From NCBI GenBank assembly GCA_964547875.1, contig CAZJPE010000011.1:1-12780 (forward strand): 12,780 nt of DNA. Reading direction: 5' to 3'. Origin of the DNA: JAUSIK01 sp964547875 (GTDB lineage: Archaea; Nanobdellota; Nanobdellia; Pacearchaeales; GW2011-AR1). The position numbers were made by a program, and so were the translations under genes. This document shows positions 1 through 6,879 of the stretch, one piece after another. Positions within the stretch are counted from its first letter, which is position 1, and each line of letters opens with the position of its first letter. A model generated the notes under the pieces. It was not told the DNA's origin, made no database searches, and saw only the letters and a program-made list of their open reading frames with translations.

Positions 1-4
1 AAAA

Positions 5-148
5 TTATTTCTTCTTTCTGGCTGGTTTATCCCAATAAGCAGATTTACAATTTGGGCATAAGGTGGGATATTCTTTTTTTCTTGGTATCCATTCATGACC
101 ACATCTCTCACATTTATAGCCCTTAACTTCTATTTTTATTTCTTCCAT
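5..148 (-). CDS. small zinc-ribbon protein (47 aa)
   Basis: This 47-residue basic protein begins MEEIKIEVKG and has two CxxC knuckles (C13/C16 and C31/C34), flanked by GHEW and KSAYWDKP motifs, ending in a lysine/arginine tail. This is a rubredoxin-like zinc ribbon, a type common in archaeal genomes and usually left as hypothetical; binding of nucleic acid or a protein partner is inferred from the fold and charge only. I chose the start at 148 because it aligns with the start of a homologue at 11081-11227 (about 33 of 47 positions identical by hand); an in-frame ATG at 178 would add ten charged residues (MLLAKKEERE). It lies 55 bases (or 25 with the longer start) after the superoxide dismutase stop, has no clear TATA box of its own, and so may be co-transcribed with it. 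Confidence 0.8.
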   Translation of the reverse strand: MEEIKIEVKGYKCERCGHEWIPRKKEYPTLCPNCKSAYWDKPARKKK

Positions 149-203
149 CTCTCTTTCTTCTTTCTTAGCTAAAAGCATCTCTTTAATCTGGGTTACATTT
201 CTA

Positions 204-809
204 TTATCTCGTCATCCTCTCGTAACTTTCATTAACCTTCTTCCAATTGATAATATTAAAGAAAGCCTCAACATATTGATCTTTTCTATTCATATATTGC
301 AAATAAAAGGCATGTTCCCACACGTCAATACCTAATAAAGGTTTCTTTCCTTCAGTCAATGGAGAATCTTGATTTGCTGTCGACATAATCTCAAGTTTCC
401 CTTTATTCAAAACCAACCAAGCCCAACCGCTCCCGAAACGATTCATCGCGGCCTCGGTAAATTTTTTCTTAAATTCATCAAAGCTTCCAAATTCTTTAAT
501 AATCGCATCTGCTACTTTGCCTTCAAATTTAACATTTTTCTTTAATATTTGCCAAAAGAGAGAGTGATTTGCATGTCCGCCCCCATGGTTTCTTACAGCT
601 GTTCTTATTTCTTCTTGAATTTTATTTAAATCATTTAATAATTCTTCAACTTTCTTATTTTGCAATTCAGGATGTTTTTCTATGGCAGCGTTTAATTTGT
701 CAACATATGCTTGATGATGCTTTGTGTGATGAATTTCCATTGTTTTTGAATCTATGTAAGGCTCTAAGGTATCGTATGCATAATTTAATTTAGGAAGCAT
801 GTGGGGCAT
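204..809 (-). CDS. sodA: superoxide dismutase, Mn-type
   Basis: This 201-residue enzyme converts superoxide to hydrogen peroxide and oxygen in the cytoplasm. It starts MPHMLPKLNYAYDTLEPYID, the canonical Fe/Mn-SOD N-terminus, which is why I reject an upstream ATG at 893 that adds 28 unrelated hydrophobic residues. The four metal ligands are visible: H27 (EIHHTKHH), H82 (GGHANHSLFW), D162 and H166 (DVWEHAFY). G77/G78 and the Q147 in STANQDSPL match manganese enzymes such as E. coli SodA; iron enzymes have a Gln in the first motif and an Ala in the second. So Mn, or cambialistic, use is predicted from established family rules. No signal peptide is present. A TATA box sits 22-30 bases before the start. 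The next gene downstream is the zinc-ribbon protein. Confidence 0.96.
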   Translation of the reverse strand: MPHMLPKLNYAYDTLEPYIDSKTMEIHHTKHHQAYVDKLNAAIEKHPELQNKKVEELLNDLNKIQEEIRTAVRNHGGGHANHSLFWQILKKNVKFEGKVADAIIKEFGSFDEFKKKFTEAAMNRFGSGWAWLVLNKGKLEIMSTANQDSPLTEGKKPLLGIDVWEHAFYLQYMNRKDQYVEAFFNIINWKKVNESYERMTR

Positions 810-830
810 GTTATTCAATAAAATTAAGAT

Positions 831-839
831 GTTATAAAC
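831..839 (-). promoter_or_regulatory. TATA box of the superoxide dismutase gene
   Basis: On the minus strand this reads GTTTATAAC. It lies 22-30 bases before the SOD start codon at 809, the spacing expected for a leaderless or nearly leaderless archaeal transcript. It also supports the start at 809, because it would lie inside the coding sequence if the ATG at 893 were used. Confidence 0.6.
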
Positions 840-899
840 TTTTGCTATTAGTAGTATTATAAATTTAAATAATGTTAAATAATAAATGCCCAAAGATAG

Positions 900-1640
900 T
901 TACCTTTTTGGCATATAACCTGCTCTAAATACATTTCCCTTATAATAACAAGTTTTCAGCACATTGTTCTCTACAATAACAAAAACACAATCTTTAGTAG
1001 CTCTATAGTCTGCTCTTTCAAAATCATACTTCATGATCTGTAATGCCGCATTTCTTCTGTCAACTGGAATTGATTCCTTAAATTTATTAAAGAGCGACAT
1101 GAGGCATCCTCTCTTAGTGTCTAATTTCCATTTTTTTACCTTCTCATCAGGGATGCTTTCTTTTACTCTATTAATATATTGAGAGAAAGCATGGTTATCC
1201 ACATAAAAAATTCCATCTTTAATAGAGAAAGAGGCAATTTGATTAGGATTAGGAAATAGTTTAATTGAACTACTATTCCTAAACCAATAATCTAAAGTGT
1301 GCAATTCTTTTCTACAAGAAATTAATTCTCCCTCGCTTCTTACAAAATTGCTATTATTCCAAGATTCTCCTTCATCATTAAAGATATAACCGACTAAACA
1401 ATTATTATCTGCTTCAGCAAGATAATGTTCCTCATTGCTACTTAAGCTAACCAATCTTTCTAAAGCAAGTTTCCTTGCAGTTTTGTAAAGAGCCTTTATG
1501 CCTAAATTATATACTAATTTATTGGCAAGACTGCAAAAGAGTCTTTCATCTAAGAATAAGCCTTCTTCTATCGCTCTTGCATATTTACGCTTATTCTTAT
1601 CCTTGATTTCAACAACGGAATTTATTACATTCCTTATCAT
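900..1640 (-). CDS. unrecognised 246-aa protein, possible BECR/RelE-like C-terminus
   Basis: I do not recognise this protein. It is soluble, with no signal peptide or membrane segment, and is lysine/arginine-rich at the N-terminus (KDKNKRKYARAIEEG). The C-terminal third contains HAFSQYINRVKESIPDE, then an arginine/lysine-rich helix, then DCVFVIVENNVLKTCYYKG. That order (His-x6-Arg helix, then a strand pair ending in a Thr/Tyr strand) recalls DUF4258/BECR-fold RNases and RelE-like toxins, but this is a weak pattern match. It has its own TATA-like element (1661-1670) 21-30 bases upstream and a perfect palindrome across its start. It follows the gene at 1690-2016 by 49 bases in the same direction and ends about 90 bases before the SOD start on the same strand. 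Confidence 0.75.
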   Translation of the reverse strand: MIRNVINSVVEIKDKNKRKYARAIEEGLFLDERLFCSLANKLVYNLGIKALYKTARKLALERLVSLSSNEEHYLAEADNNCLVGYIFNDEGESWNNSNFVRSEGELISCRKELHTLDYWFRNSSSIKLFPNPNQIASFSIKDGIFYVDNHAFSQYINRVKESIPDEKVKKWKLDTKRGCLMSLFNKFKESIPVDRRNAALQIMKYDFERADYRATKDCVFVIVENNVLKTCYYKGNVFRAGYMPKR

Positions 1641-1655
1641 AATCCTGCAGGATTA
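1640..1655. promoter_or_regulatory. 16-bp perfect palindrome over the start of the 246-aa gene
   Basis: TAATCCTGCAGGATTA is perfectly self-complementary and overlaps the first base of the start codon (ATG at 1640-1638). It lies just downstream of a TATA-like element, where an operator or an RNA hairpin blocking initiation would act. The AGGAT part is also the only Shine-Dalgarno-like sequence before this gene, so pairing could hide it. The role is inferred. Confidence 0.35.
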
Positions 1656-1660
1656 AAGTT

Positions 1661-1670
1661 ATTTTTAAAG
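1661..1670 (-). promoter_or_regulatory. TATA-like element of the 246-aa gene
   Basis: The minus strand reads CTTTAAAAAT, 21-30 bases before the start at 1640. It lies in the 49-base gap after the upstream gene and suggests that the 246-aa gene can be transcribed separately. Confidence 0.45.
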
Positions 1671-1689
1671 ATTTCTACTTCGGTTAAAA

Positions 1690-2016
1690 TTACGATATTG
1701 GATAGATTATATTGCGTATAATTGTTTCTTTACAAATTTTTGTTGGGCGCCCCAATTTATGAAATTCTTTAAAGGAGAGGCGCACTGTTGGACTTAAGAA
1801 CTCATCAATTGCTTTATAATAAATATGAGAAATTTTACTTTGCATATTAGAAGCATTATACTCTCCATTATTTTTACAATTTGCTAAAATCTCACTAATT
1901 TCATCAAGAGAATTTATAGTTCTAGAATTTATTCTATCTGTAACGACTATACTAGATAAATCATAAAAGCATTTTATTTTTGGTTCTTCTCTTTTTATTT
2001 GTTTATCTTTTTCCAT
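1690..2016 (-). CDS. hypothetical 108-aa protein overlapping the lipoprotein gene
   Basis: I do not recognise this protein. From MEKDKQIKREEPK it is a soluble charged protein of 108 residues with a basic C-terminus (RLSFKEFHKLGRPTKI). No signal peptide, membrane segment or metal motif is visible. The start at 2016 overlaps the end of the upstream lipoprotein gene by 14 bases in another frame; an ATG at 2034 would add six residues and lengthen the overlap to 32. Overlap implies shared transcription and probably translational coupling, so the two proteins may act together. The function is unknown. Confidence 0.65.
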   Translation of the reverse strand: MEKDKQIKREEPKIKCFYDLSSIVVTDRINSRTINSLDEISEILANCKNNGEYNASNMQSKISHIYYKAIDEFLSPTVRLSFKEFHKLGRPTKICKETIIRNIIYPIS

Positions 2017-2920
2017 ACTGATTTTTACTCCCAAAATTTTTATTAAATTCTTTTACTTGTTCTATATTAAGTAAAATACCATTAATCTTTTTGTCTCGAA
2101 AATAAGTTTCCAAAGTTTCGGCACCTTGAGTATCGCTAGGAAATATATGCCCTCTTCCAATAATCAATGCACCTATAGTATAATGTCTTAAATTTCTATC
2201 AATATATTGAGCAAAATATTGATTTCTCACTTGATAAATTGATTTAGCTAATTCTTTTTTTATTTCCCCTCTCAATTTTTTTATTTCAGCTCTGTCGTCT
2301 CTGTTCGGATAACTTCTTTGGGCAAAATTAGCTTTCTTGAGTTTTGATGCAAGAGAATTCATTTGAACTTCTCCTGCTGGACTTTTCCCGTTGCTAAATT
2401 CTCCTGTCAGAGGATAAAGTCCTGTAAAACTCATTTCGAGCATTGTCCATAATATTTGATGGTCTAGATTATCGTCTTCTATTCCCTGAACTTTATATTT
2501 CTCAGATAAACGAAAATATCCTGTTTTATCATCAGTTCTTACATTATCAATAGACAACTCTCTTCCGCTTATCTTGGTCTTATCCATTTCCATTGCGATA
2601 TAAGGGTTAGGTTTCCTATTCTTATCAGAATAAACATTTTCCATAAAAATTACATCAAAATCTATTCTTCCTTCGAGATTCTTAAAAAATTTAACATATT
2701 CATCGCCATATCCTTCATGTGTCTCACCTATTTGAATTAAGGTTCTAGTTCCTTCATTATCCCAGATGATTGGATTTATCCCATTTTTCTGAAATTTTTG
2801 AGTTAAATTGTATGTATACCTAGGATCTTTTTCTTTTGAGCCGGCGCATCCCATTAATAGGCTCATAGTTCCAATTAAGGCCTTCTGTACAAATCCTCTT
2901 CGCGATATTTCTTCTAGCAT
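2003..2920 (-). CDS. Tat-exported lipoprotein with TraB/ChaN-like domain
   Basis: The N-terminus ISRRGFVQKALIGT is a twin-arginine signal (S-R-R-x-F) followed by a lipobox-like LLMGC with C25 as lipidation site, so the folded protein should be exported by Tat and anchored outside the membrane. The mature part has TLIQIGETHEGYGDEYVKFF near residues 60-79 and GALIIGRGHIFPSD near residues 250-263. Paired GE-x-H and GxGH motifs at the two ends of about 200 residues are typical of the TraB/TIKI and ChaN (haem-binding/erythromycin-esterase-like) superfamily, many members of which are metal-dependent hydrolases or haem binders. The substrate cannot be told. A TATA-like element precedes it, and the unknown 108-residue gene overlaps its end. 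Export and anchoring are well supported; the fold is moderate. Confidence 0.75.
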   Translation of the reverse strand: MLEEISRRGFVQKALIGTMSLLMGCAGSKEKDPRYTYNLTQKFQKNGINPIIWDNEGTRTLIQIGETHEGYGDEYVKFFKNLEGRIDFDVIFMENVYSDKNRKPNPYIAMEMDKTKISGRELSIDNVRTDDKTGYFRLSEKYKVQGIEDDNLDHQILWTMLEMSFTGLYPLTGEFSNGKSPAGEVQMNSLASKLKKANFAQRSYPNRDDRAEIKKLRGEIKKELAKSIYQVRNQYFAQYIDRNLRHYTIGALIIGRGHIFPSDTQGAETLETYFRDKKINGILLNIEQVKEFNKNFGSKNQYGKR

Positions 2921-2940
2921 ATTTTTATTCGAAAAGCCTT

Positions 2941-2950
2941 ATTTTTAAAC
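2941..2950 (-). promoter_or_regulatory. TATA-like element of the Tat-lipoprotein gene
   Basis: The minus strand reads GTTTAAAAAT, 21-30 bases before the start codon at 2920. It probably drives the lipoprotein gene and the overlapping 108-residue gene. Confidence 0.5.
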
Positions 2951-2977
2951 TTAATGATTTTAAATAGAATTTTTCTC

Positions 2978-3958
2978 TTATATATTTGAAAGCTCGGCTT
3001 CTATAATTTGTTCGAAGACAGAATAAGGTTGGGCGCCGCTTGCTAATTTACCATTAATAAAGAACGCAGGTGTTCCCTGAACTCCTAATTGCTGACCATA
3101 TTCCAGATCGTCATTTACTGCTGAAAAATATTTGCCTTTATCTAAACACTCGTCAAACTTTGCTCCAACAACGCCTAATGTTCTTGCCCATTTTTTATAG
3201 TTCTCCAGGCTTAGAGATTGCTGATTTTTAAATAGCAAATCATGCATTTTGAAATAAGCTTCGTCTCCTTTTTGCTCTCCGACACAACGGGCAGCTTCAG
3301 CTGCTTTTTGCGCTTCCGGATGTATGCTGCTTAATGGAAAATCTTTGTAAACAAGCCTAACTTTTCCTGTATCAATATAATTCTTTTCTATTAGAGGAAG
3401 AGTTTCTGCAAAGAATCTCGCACAAAATGGGCATTGATAATCTGAAAATTCTACGATTGTTACAGGAGCGCTTACCTCTCCTTTACTTGGGCTGTCTGCT
3501 ACATCTATTGTCAAAGGCTGAATATTCTGCCGGGCATCTTGCTGCGAATCAGATGGCAATAAGCTTGGATTAAGGGGAATTACGTTTGTAATCAAATAAT
3601 TTCCGTCTAAGCTTACATATACGGGAATTTCCTGCCCTTGGTAATCTAAAGTGATTTTATATAAGCTTCCCTCTTTTTCTGTTAAGATAACCTTTACGCT
3701 ACCTGCTCCCTGACTTTGGCTTTTTATGAACGAGACTAAATTCTCTGCAGCAATTGTTTCTGATACGGCGTTTCCAGTTACGCCCTTAGTTGTTACAAAG
3801 AAGATGAACCCTACAAGAACAACTGCCAGAACAAGAGTTGAAATCATCCAGGGATTTTCCCTGAAATTAATGAAATAGTTTTTTGTTTCTTTTTTTTCCT
3901 GAGGAGATTCTTTTGTATTTGAAGAGATTTTGTTAATTGGAGTCTTTTCTTTTTCCAT
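2978..3958 (-). CDS. membrane-anchored DsbA-like thiol:disulfide oxidoreductase
   Basis: This is a 326-residue type II membrane protein. A charged cytoplasmic tail (1-37) is followed by one membrane helix (about 38-57), a small domain (about 66-130), a linker and a DsbA-type thioredoxin domain (about 148-322). The active site is C176-P-F-C179 in FSDYQCPFCARFF and the cis-proline loop is GTP (P297) in GVQGTPAFFING. C225 and C271 may form a second disulfide in the helical insert. Family knowledge: such proteins introduce or shuffle disulfides in exported proteins, and the N-terminal small domain resembles those of bacterial/archaeal DsbA homologues that assist dimerisation. It is transcribed divergently from the HerA-like gene and has its own TATA box. 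Confidence 0.92.
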   Translation of the reverse strand: MEKEKTPINKISSNTKESPQEKKETKNYFINFRENPWMISTLVLAVVLVGFIFFVTTKGVTGNAVSETIAAENLVSFIKSQSQGAGSVKVILTEKEGSLYKITLDYQGQEIPVYVSLDGNYLITNVIPLNPSLLPSDSQQDARQNIQPLTIDVADSPSKGEVSAPVTIVEFSDYQCPFCARFFAETLPLIEKNYIDTGKVRLVYKDFPLSSIHPEAQKAAEAARCVGEQKGDEAYFKMHDLLFKNQQSLSLENYKKWARTLGVVGAKFDECLDKGKYFSAVNDDLEYGQQLGVQGTPAFFINGKLASGAQPYSVFEQIIEAELSNI

Positions 3959-4035
3959 ATTGATTTTAGATAAAATGCCTTTAAAAATCTTTGTGGCATA
4001 AAGTTATTAAACATTATAATATATGCTAGTAAAAG
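3959..4035. promoter_or_regulatory. divergent promoter region between DsbA-like and HerA-like genes
   Basis: This 77-base AT-rich gap serves two genes. For the leftward gene, TTTTTAAAGG (minus strand, around 3980-3988) lies 22-30 bases before the start at 3958. For the rightward gene, TTATTAAAC (4004-4012) and ATTATAATATATG (4013-4025) lie within 11-32 bases of the start at 4036, and the first has the better spacing. No Shine-Dalgarno site is evident. Confidence 0.5.
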
Positions 4036-6684
4036 ATGGCATACGATATAATTGTAGGAAGAGATGCTTCTGATAAGGAGAGGTTTGGGGACAAGGGCTT
4101 GATTTATATTGGCAAGGGATATGTAAAAATGGGAAATTATACTTCCCTATCTAATAAAATTTACATGGACGTGGCAAGAAGCCATGTTGTTTTAGTTGCG
4201 GGCAAACGCGGAAGTGGAAAAAGCCATAGCCTCGGAGTAATAGCAGAAGAATTATCTCTTTTATCTTCGGAAGCGTCGCGAAATATTGCATCCCTTATAT
4301 TTGATACTATGGGTATCTTCTGGACAATGAAATACAAAAACGAGAAGGACAAGGATTTGTTAAGAGAATGGCAATTAGAAAATAAATCCCTGCCTGTGAG
4401 GATTTTTGTTCCTTTTGGGAAGATAGAAGAGTACAGAGAAAAAAACATTCCTGTAGATAATACATTTGCGATAAAGATATCAGAGCTAGAGGCAGAGGAT
4501 TGGATTGTGCTTTTTAATCTTCCATTGACTTCACTTCCTGCTGTTTTGATACAGAGAATAATTACAGAATTGAAAGATAAGCTTGTTAATTTTACTTTAG
4601 AAGACATTCAGATGGCAATTGAGCATGACAGAAGAGCCAATGCCAATACAAAGGAGATAGCTTCAACACTTTTCAGCGCGGCAGATAATTGGGGAATATT
4701 TTCAAGAGAGAAGGAAGGCACGGAGATTTCTGATTTAGTCAAGGCAGGGGTTACAAGTGTTTTAGACGTGTCTGTTTACAGCTCTATCGGGGCTTATAAT
4801 ATCAGAGCATTGGTAATATCTCTTATTACTAGAAAATTGTTTAAAGTTAGGATGGACGCCCGCAAAGAGGAAGAATTGGACGCAATCCGACATGGGCAGG
4901 ATTATTTGTCTTATGGCAGTGAGAGAGCAGAGCCATTGGTTTGGATATTCGTGGACGAATGCTTAACTGGAGATACAGAAATAATAACCAGCATAGCACA
5001 TACACCGATGCAAGAAATAATAAATAAATTTGAGAAAGGAGAAAATATTGAAGTGCTGGGATTTGACATTGAAAAAAATAAATTTGCACATTATCCAGTA
5101 ACACAAATATATAAAAAAGGAAAAAGAAAAATAATAAAAATTACTACAGAAACCGGGAAGGAAATAAAATGCACGCCAGAACATCGAGTTCTTACAAGAG
5201 GAGGTTTTGCTTCAGCATTCAGTGTGAAAGAAATTGCAACGCCAATAATTCAACATTATTCAGAAGATAAAAAATGTATTAAAGCACGCATCTTAGGCCA
5301 TCTTTTTGGAGACGGCTGGGCGAGCAAAAAGACGCAATCTTTAGGGTTCAGCGGCAAAATAAATCCGGAGGATTTAAATACTATTAAAAAAGACCTACAA
5401 ATTTTGGGATTAAAATCATCGAATATTTATTCACGAAAAACTGTTTCTAAAATAAAAAATAATAAAGGAGAAATAATTAATGTAATAGGAACAAGCCATT
5501 CTATACAAGCAAGCCGCAAGGCATTTAAGTATTTTGAAGATTTAGGCATAATAAAAGGAGATAAAATAATTCAAGCTACAAAGGTACCTGAATGGATTAA
5601 AAATGGTAATGAAAAAATTAAATCAGAATTTTTCGCTGCATTAATGGGAAGTGATGGGCAAACTATAACTTCATCTAGAAATGTCAGTGGAGACTTTAAT
5701 GCTATAAGATTTAGTTTTAACAAATTAGAAAAACTGGAAAAAGAAGCTTTTGAATATGCAAATGAGCTGAAAGAATTACTTGAATCTTTAGGTATTGGAA
5801 TAAGCAAAATATCAAAAAGAGAATGGAACATTAGAAAAAATGGCGATAAGACAATCAAAATTGTAATAACACTACGAGGAAATATAAAAAATACAATTAA
5901 TTTCTTAGAAAAAGTAGGATATAGATACAGTACTAAAAAAGAGAGGGAGGGCAATAAATGGTTGCACTATCTTAAAGCGCGACAATTTATAAAAAATGCG
6001 AGAGAAAAGATTTATGAGAAGGCAAAAGAGCTCCATAAAAAAGGCTTAGGCAAAACAAAAATTTCAAAAGAACTTCGTTTCCCGGAAGCACAGATAAGAG
6101 ATTGGCTATATCTAGACATGAAGCCGGGACTGCCAAAAAACTTCCCAGATTTTGATGAATGGATAGAGAATAGGCTTAACGAAAACATTTTGTATGAAAA
6201 AGTAGTGGGAGTGAATGAATGTGGGGAGGAAGAAGTCTATGATTTATCAGTAAGTAATGTTCATAATTTTGTTTCAAATGGATTAATTACTCATAATTGT
6301 CACGAGTTTCTTCCGAGGGATTCTACAACGCCTGCAACAGACGCACTCAAGCAGCTTCTTAGAGAGGGCAGGCAGCCTGGCATTTCATTAGTTTTAGCGA
6401 CACAGCAGCCGGGGCAGATTCATAGAGATGCCATGACGCAGTCAGACATAATCATAGCGCATAGAGTTACGTCAAAGCCAGATGTAGAGGCATTGAATAA
6501 TATAATGCAGACTTATTTGTTAGAAGATATTAAGCAACAAATGGATGATTTGCCTTCGTTAAAGGGTTCTGCGATAATTTTAGATGATAACTCAGAGAGA
6601 TTGTATCCTATCAGAATAAGGCCGAGATTTACATGGCATGGGGGAGAAGCGCCTAGTGCTATAAGAGCAGAGGTCAGGATTTGA
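4036..6684 (+). CDS. HerA/VirD4-like ATPase interrupted by an intein
   Basis: The 882-residue precursor contains a 436-residue HerA/FtsK-superfamily ATPase (residues 1-308 plus 755-882) split by an intein (309-754). Walker A is GKRGSGKS at 56-63. Walker B is LVWIFVDE, ending at D307-E308, exactly where the intein begins. After the intein come CHEFLPRD, SLVLATQQPGQI (polar sensor) and DIIIAHR (arginine-finger-like). Family knowledge: HerA-type hexameric ATPases translocate along DNA, in archaea usually with the NurA nuclease in end resection; no NurA-like gene is in this window, so a direct HerA orthologue is not assured and a related DUF87 ATPase is possible. Activity must depend on intein removal, since the catalytic acidic pair abuts the splice site. 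It is divergent from the DsbA-like gene. Confidence 0.9.
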   Translation: MAYDIIVGRDASDKERFGDKGLIYIGKGYVKMGNYTSLSNKIYMDVARSHVVLVAGKRGSGKSHSLGVIAEELSLLSSEASRNIASLIFDTMGIFWTMKYKNEKDKDLLREWQLENKSLPVRIFVPFGKIEEYREKNIPVDNTFAIKISELEAEDWIVLFNLPLTSLPAVLIQRIITELKDKLVNFTLEDIQMAIEHDRRANANTKEIASTLFSAADNWGIFSREKEGTEISDLVKAGVTSVLDVSVYSSIGAYNIRALVISLITRKLFKVRMDARKEEELDAIRHGQDYLSYGSERAEPLVWIFVDECLTGDTEIITSIAHTPMQEIINKFEKGENIEVLGFDIEKNKFAHYPVTQIYKKGKRKIIKITTETGKEIKCTPEHRVLTRGGFASAFSVKEIATPIIQHYSEDKKCIKARILGHLFGDGWASKKTQSLGFSGKINPEDLNTIKKDLQILGLKSSNIYSRKTVSKIKNNKGEIINVIGTSHSIQASRKAFKYFEDLGIIKGDKIIQATKVPEWIKNGNEKIKSEFFAALMGSDGQTITSSRNVSGDFNAIRFSFNKLEKLEKEAFEYANELKELLESLGIGISKISKREWNIRKNGDKTIKIVITLRGNIKNTINFLEKVGYRYSTKKEREGNKWLHYLKARQFIKNAREKIYEKAKELHKKGLGKTKISKELRFPEAQIRDWLYLDMKPGLPKNFPDFDEWIENRLNENILYEKVVGVNECGEEEVYDLSVSNVHNFVSNGLITHNCHEFLPRDSTTPATDALKQLLREGRQPGISLVLATQQPGQIHRDAMTQSDIIIAHRVTSKPDVEALNNIMQTYLLEDIKQQMDDLPSLKGSAIILDDNSERLYPIRIRPRFTWHGGEAPSAIRAEVRI
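4960..6297 (+). mobile_element. intein with LAGLIDADG homing endonuclease in Walker B
   Basis: The 446-residue intein begins at C309 (block A, CLTGDTEIIT) and ends at H753-N754, with C755 as the +1 residue (LITHN then C). Block B is CTPEHRV with T380 and H383; block F is VYDLSVSNVHNFVSNG. Two LAGLIDADG motifs are present: LGHLFGDG with D426 and AALMGSDG with D540, both aspartates retained, so the homing endonuclease looks intact. Between the second motif and block F, about residues 663-692, KGLGKTKISKELRFPEAQIRDWL looks like a helix-turn-helix that could aid target recognition. Splicing would restore VDE-CHEFLP. Its coding is richer in ATA/AAA codons than the flanking exteins, consistent with separate ancestry. 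Confidence 0.93.
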
Positions 6685-6698
6685 TTTTATTATAAAAA
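6685..6698 (+). promoter_or_regulatory. TATA region of the MazF/PemK-type module
   Basis: TTTTATTATAAAAA just after the HerA-like stop lies 31-44 bases before the antitoxin start at 6729. It would place transcription start near 6715-6725. Confidence 0.45.
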
Positions 6699-6699
6699 C

Positions 6700-6753
6700 A
6701 TGAAAGTTACTTTCACAAAACATGCAAGATGGAAAAAAGTAACAATAATCTAA
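6700..6753 (+). pseudogene. possible remnant of a DUF4258/RelE-like toxin N-terminus
   Basis: A 17-codon open frame reads MKVTFTKHARWKKVTII and stops. The first eleven residues resemble the beginning of DUF4258/BECR-type toxins (M-K-x-x-F-T-K-H-A-x-x-K/R). It overlaps the antitoxin start in another frame and lies where the likely transcript would barely include it, so translation is doubtful. It may be a decayed toxin fragment or chance. Confidence 0.2.
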
Positions 6754-6860
6754 TAAGAAAATTAAAGAGAGAAAACTTTTCTTATTTGCTCAAGCATTCT
6801 GAAAAGGTCGCGAAGAAACTTTGGGATAATAAAGAAGACGAGGTTTGGAATAATGTATAA
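6729..6860 (+). CDS. antitoxin of MazF/PemK-type module (43 aa)
   Basis: This 43-residue protein, MEKSNNNLIRKLKRENFSYL onward, ends in KLWDNKEDEVWNNV. A short helical segment followed by a tryptophan- and acid-rich tail (W-D-N-x-E-D-x-x-W) is typical of antitoxins paired with MazF/PemK RNases; the tail usually occupies the toxin's RNA groove. Its stop codon (6858-6860) directly abuts an ATG at 6861 where the toxin would be expected to begin, an arrangement of a coupled operon. It follows the HerA-like gene by 44 bases, with its own TATA region. The length and tail argue for antitoxin; no DNA-binding domain is evident, so autoregulation is uncertain. Confidence 0.75.
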   Translation: MEKSNNNLIRKLKRENFSYLLKHSEKVAKKLWDNKEDEVWNNV

Positions 6861-6879
6861 ATGAGGAGAGATTGTTATA

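Noticed and set aside
149..178. Longer start for the left zinc-ribbon protein (ATG at 178)
   Set aside because: The ten added residues are low-complexity and absent from the IS-borne homologue; the alternative is noted but not preferred.
810..893. Upstream ATG giving a hydrophobic 28-residue extension to superoxide dismutase
   Set aside because: The family start MPHMLPKLNYAYD is at 809 and a TATA box lies inside the extension, so this is untranslated leader or promoter, not a signal peptide.
4161..4607. 148-codon open frame on the minus strand inside the HerA-like gene
   Set aside because: It lies opposite the Walker A-containing coding region, has no family resemblance and no promoter; it is a codon-bias shadow.
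5571..5954. 127-codon minus-strand frame inside the intein
   Set aside because: It is hydrophobic and Ser/Phe/Leu-rich, as expected from reading AAA/GAA-rich coding DNA backwards, and lies opposite clear LAGLIDADG coding sequence.
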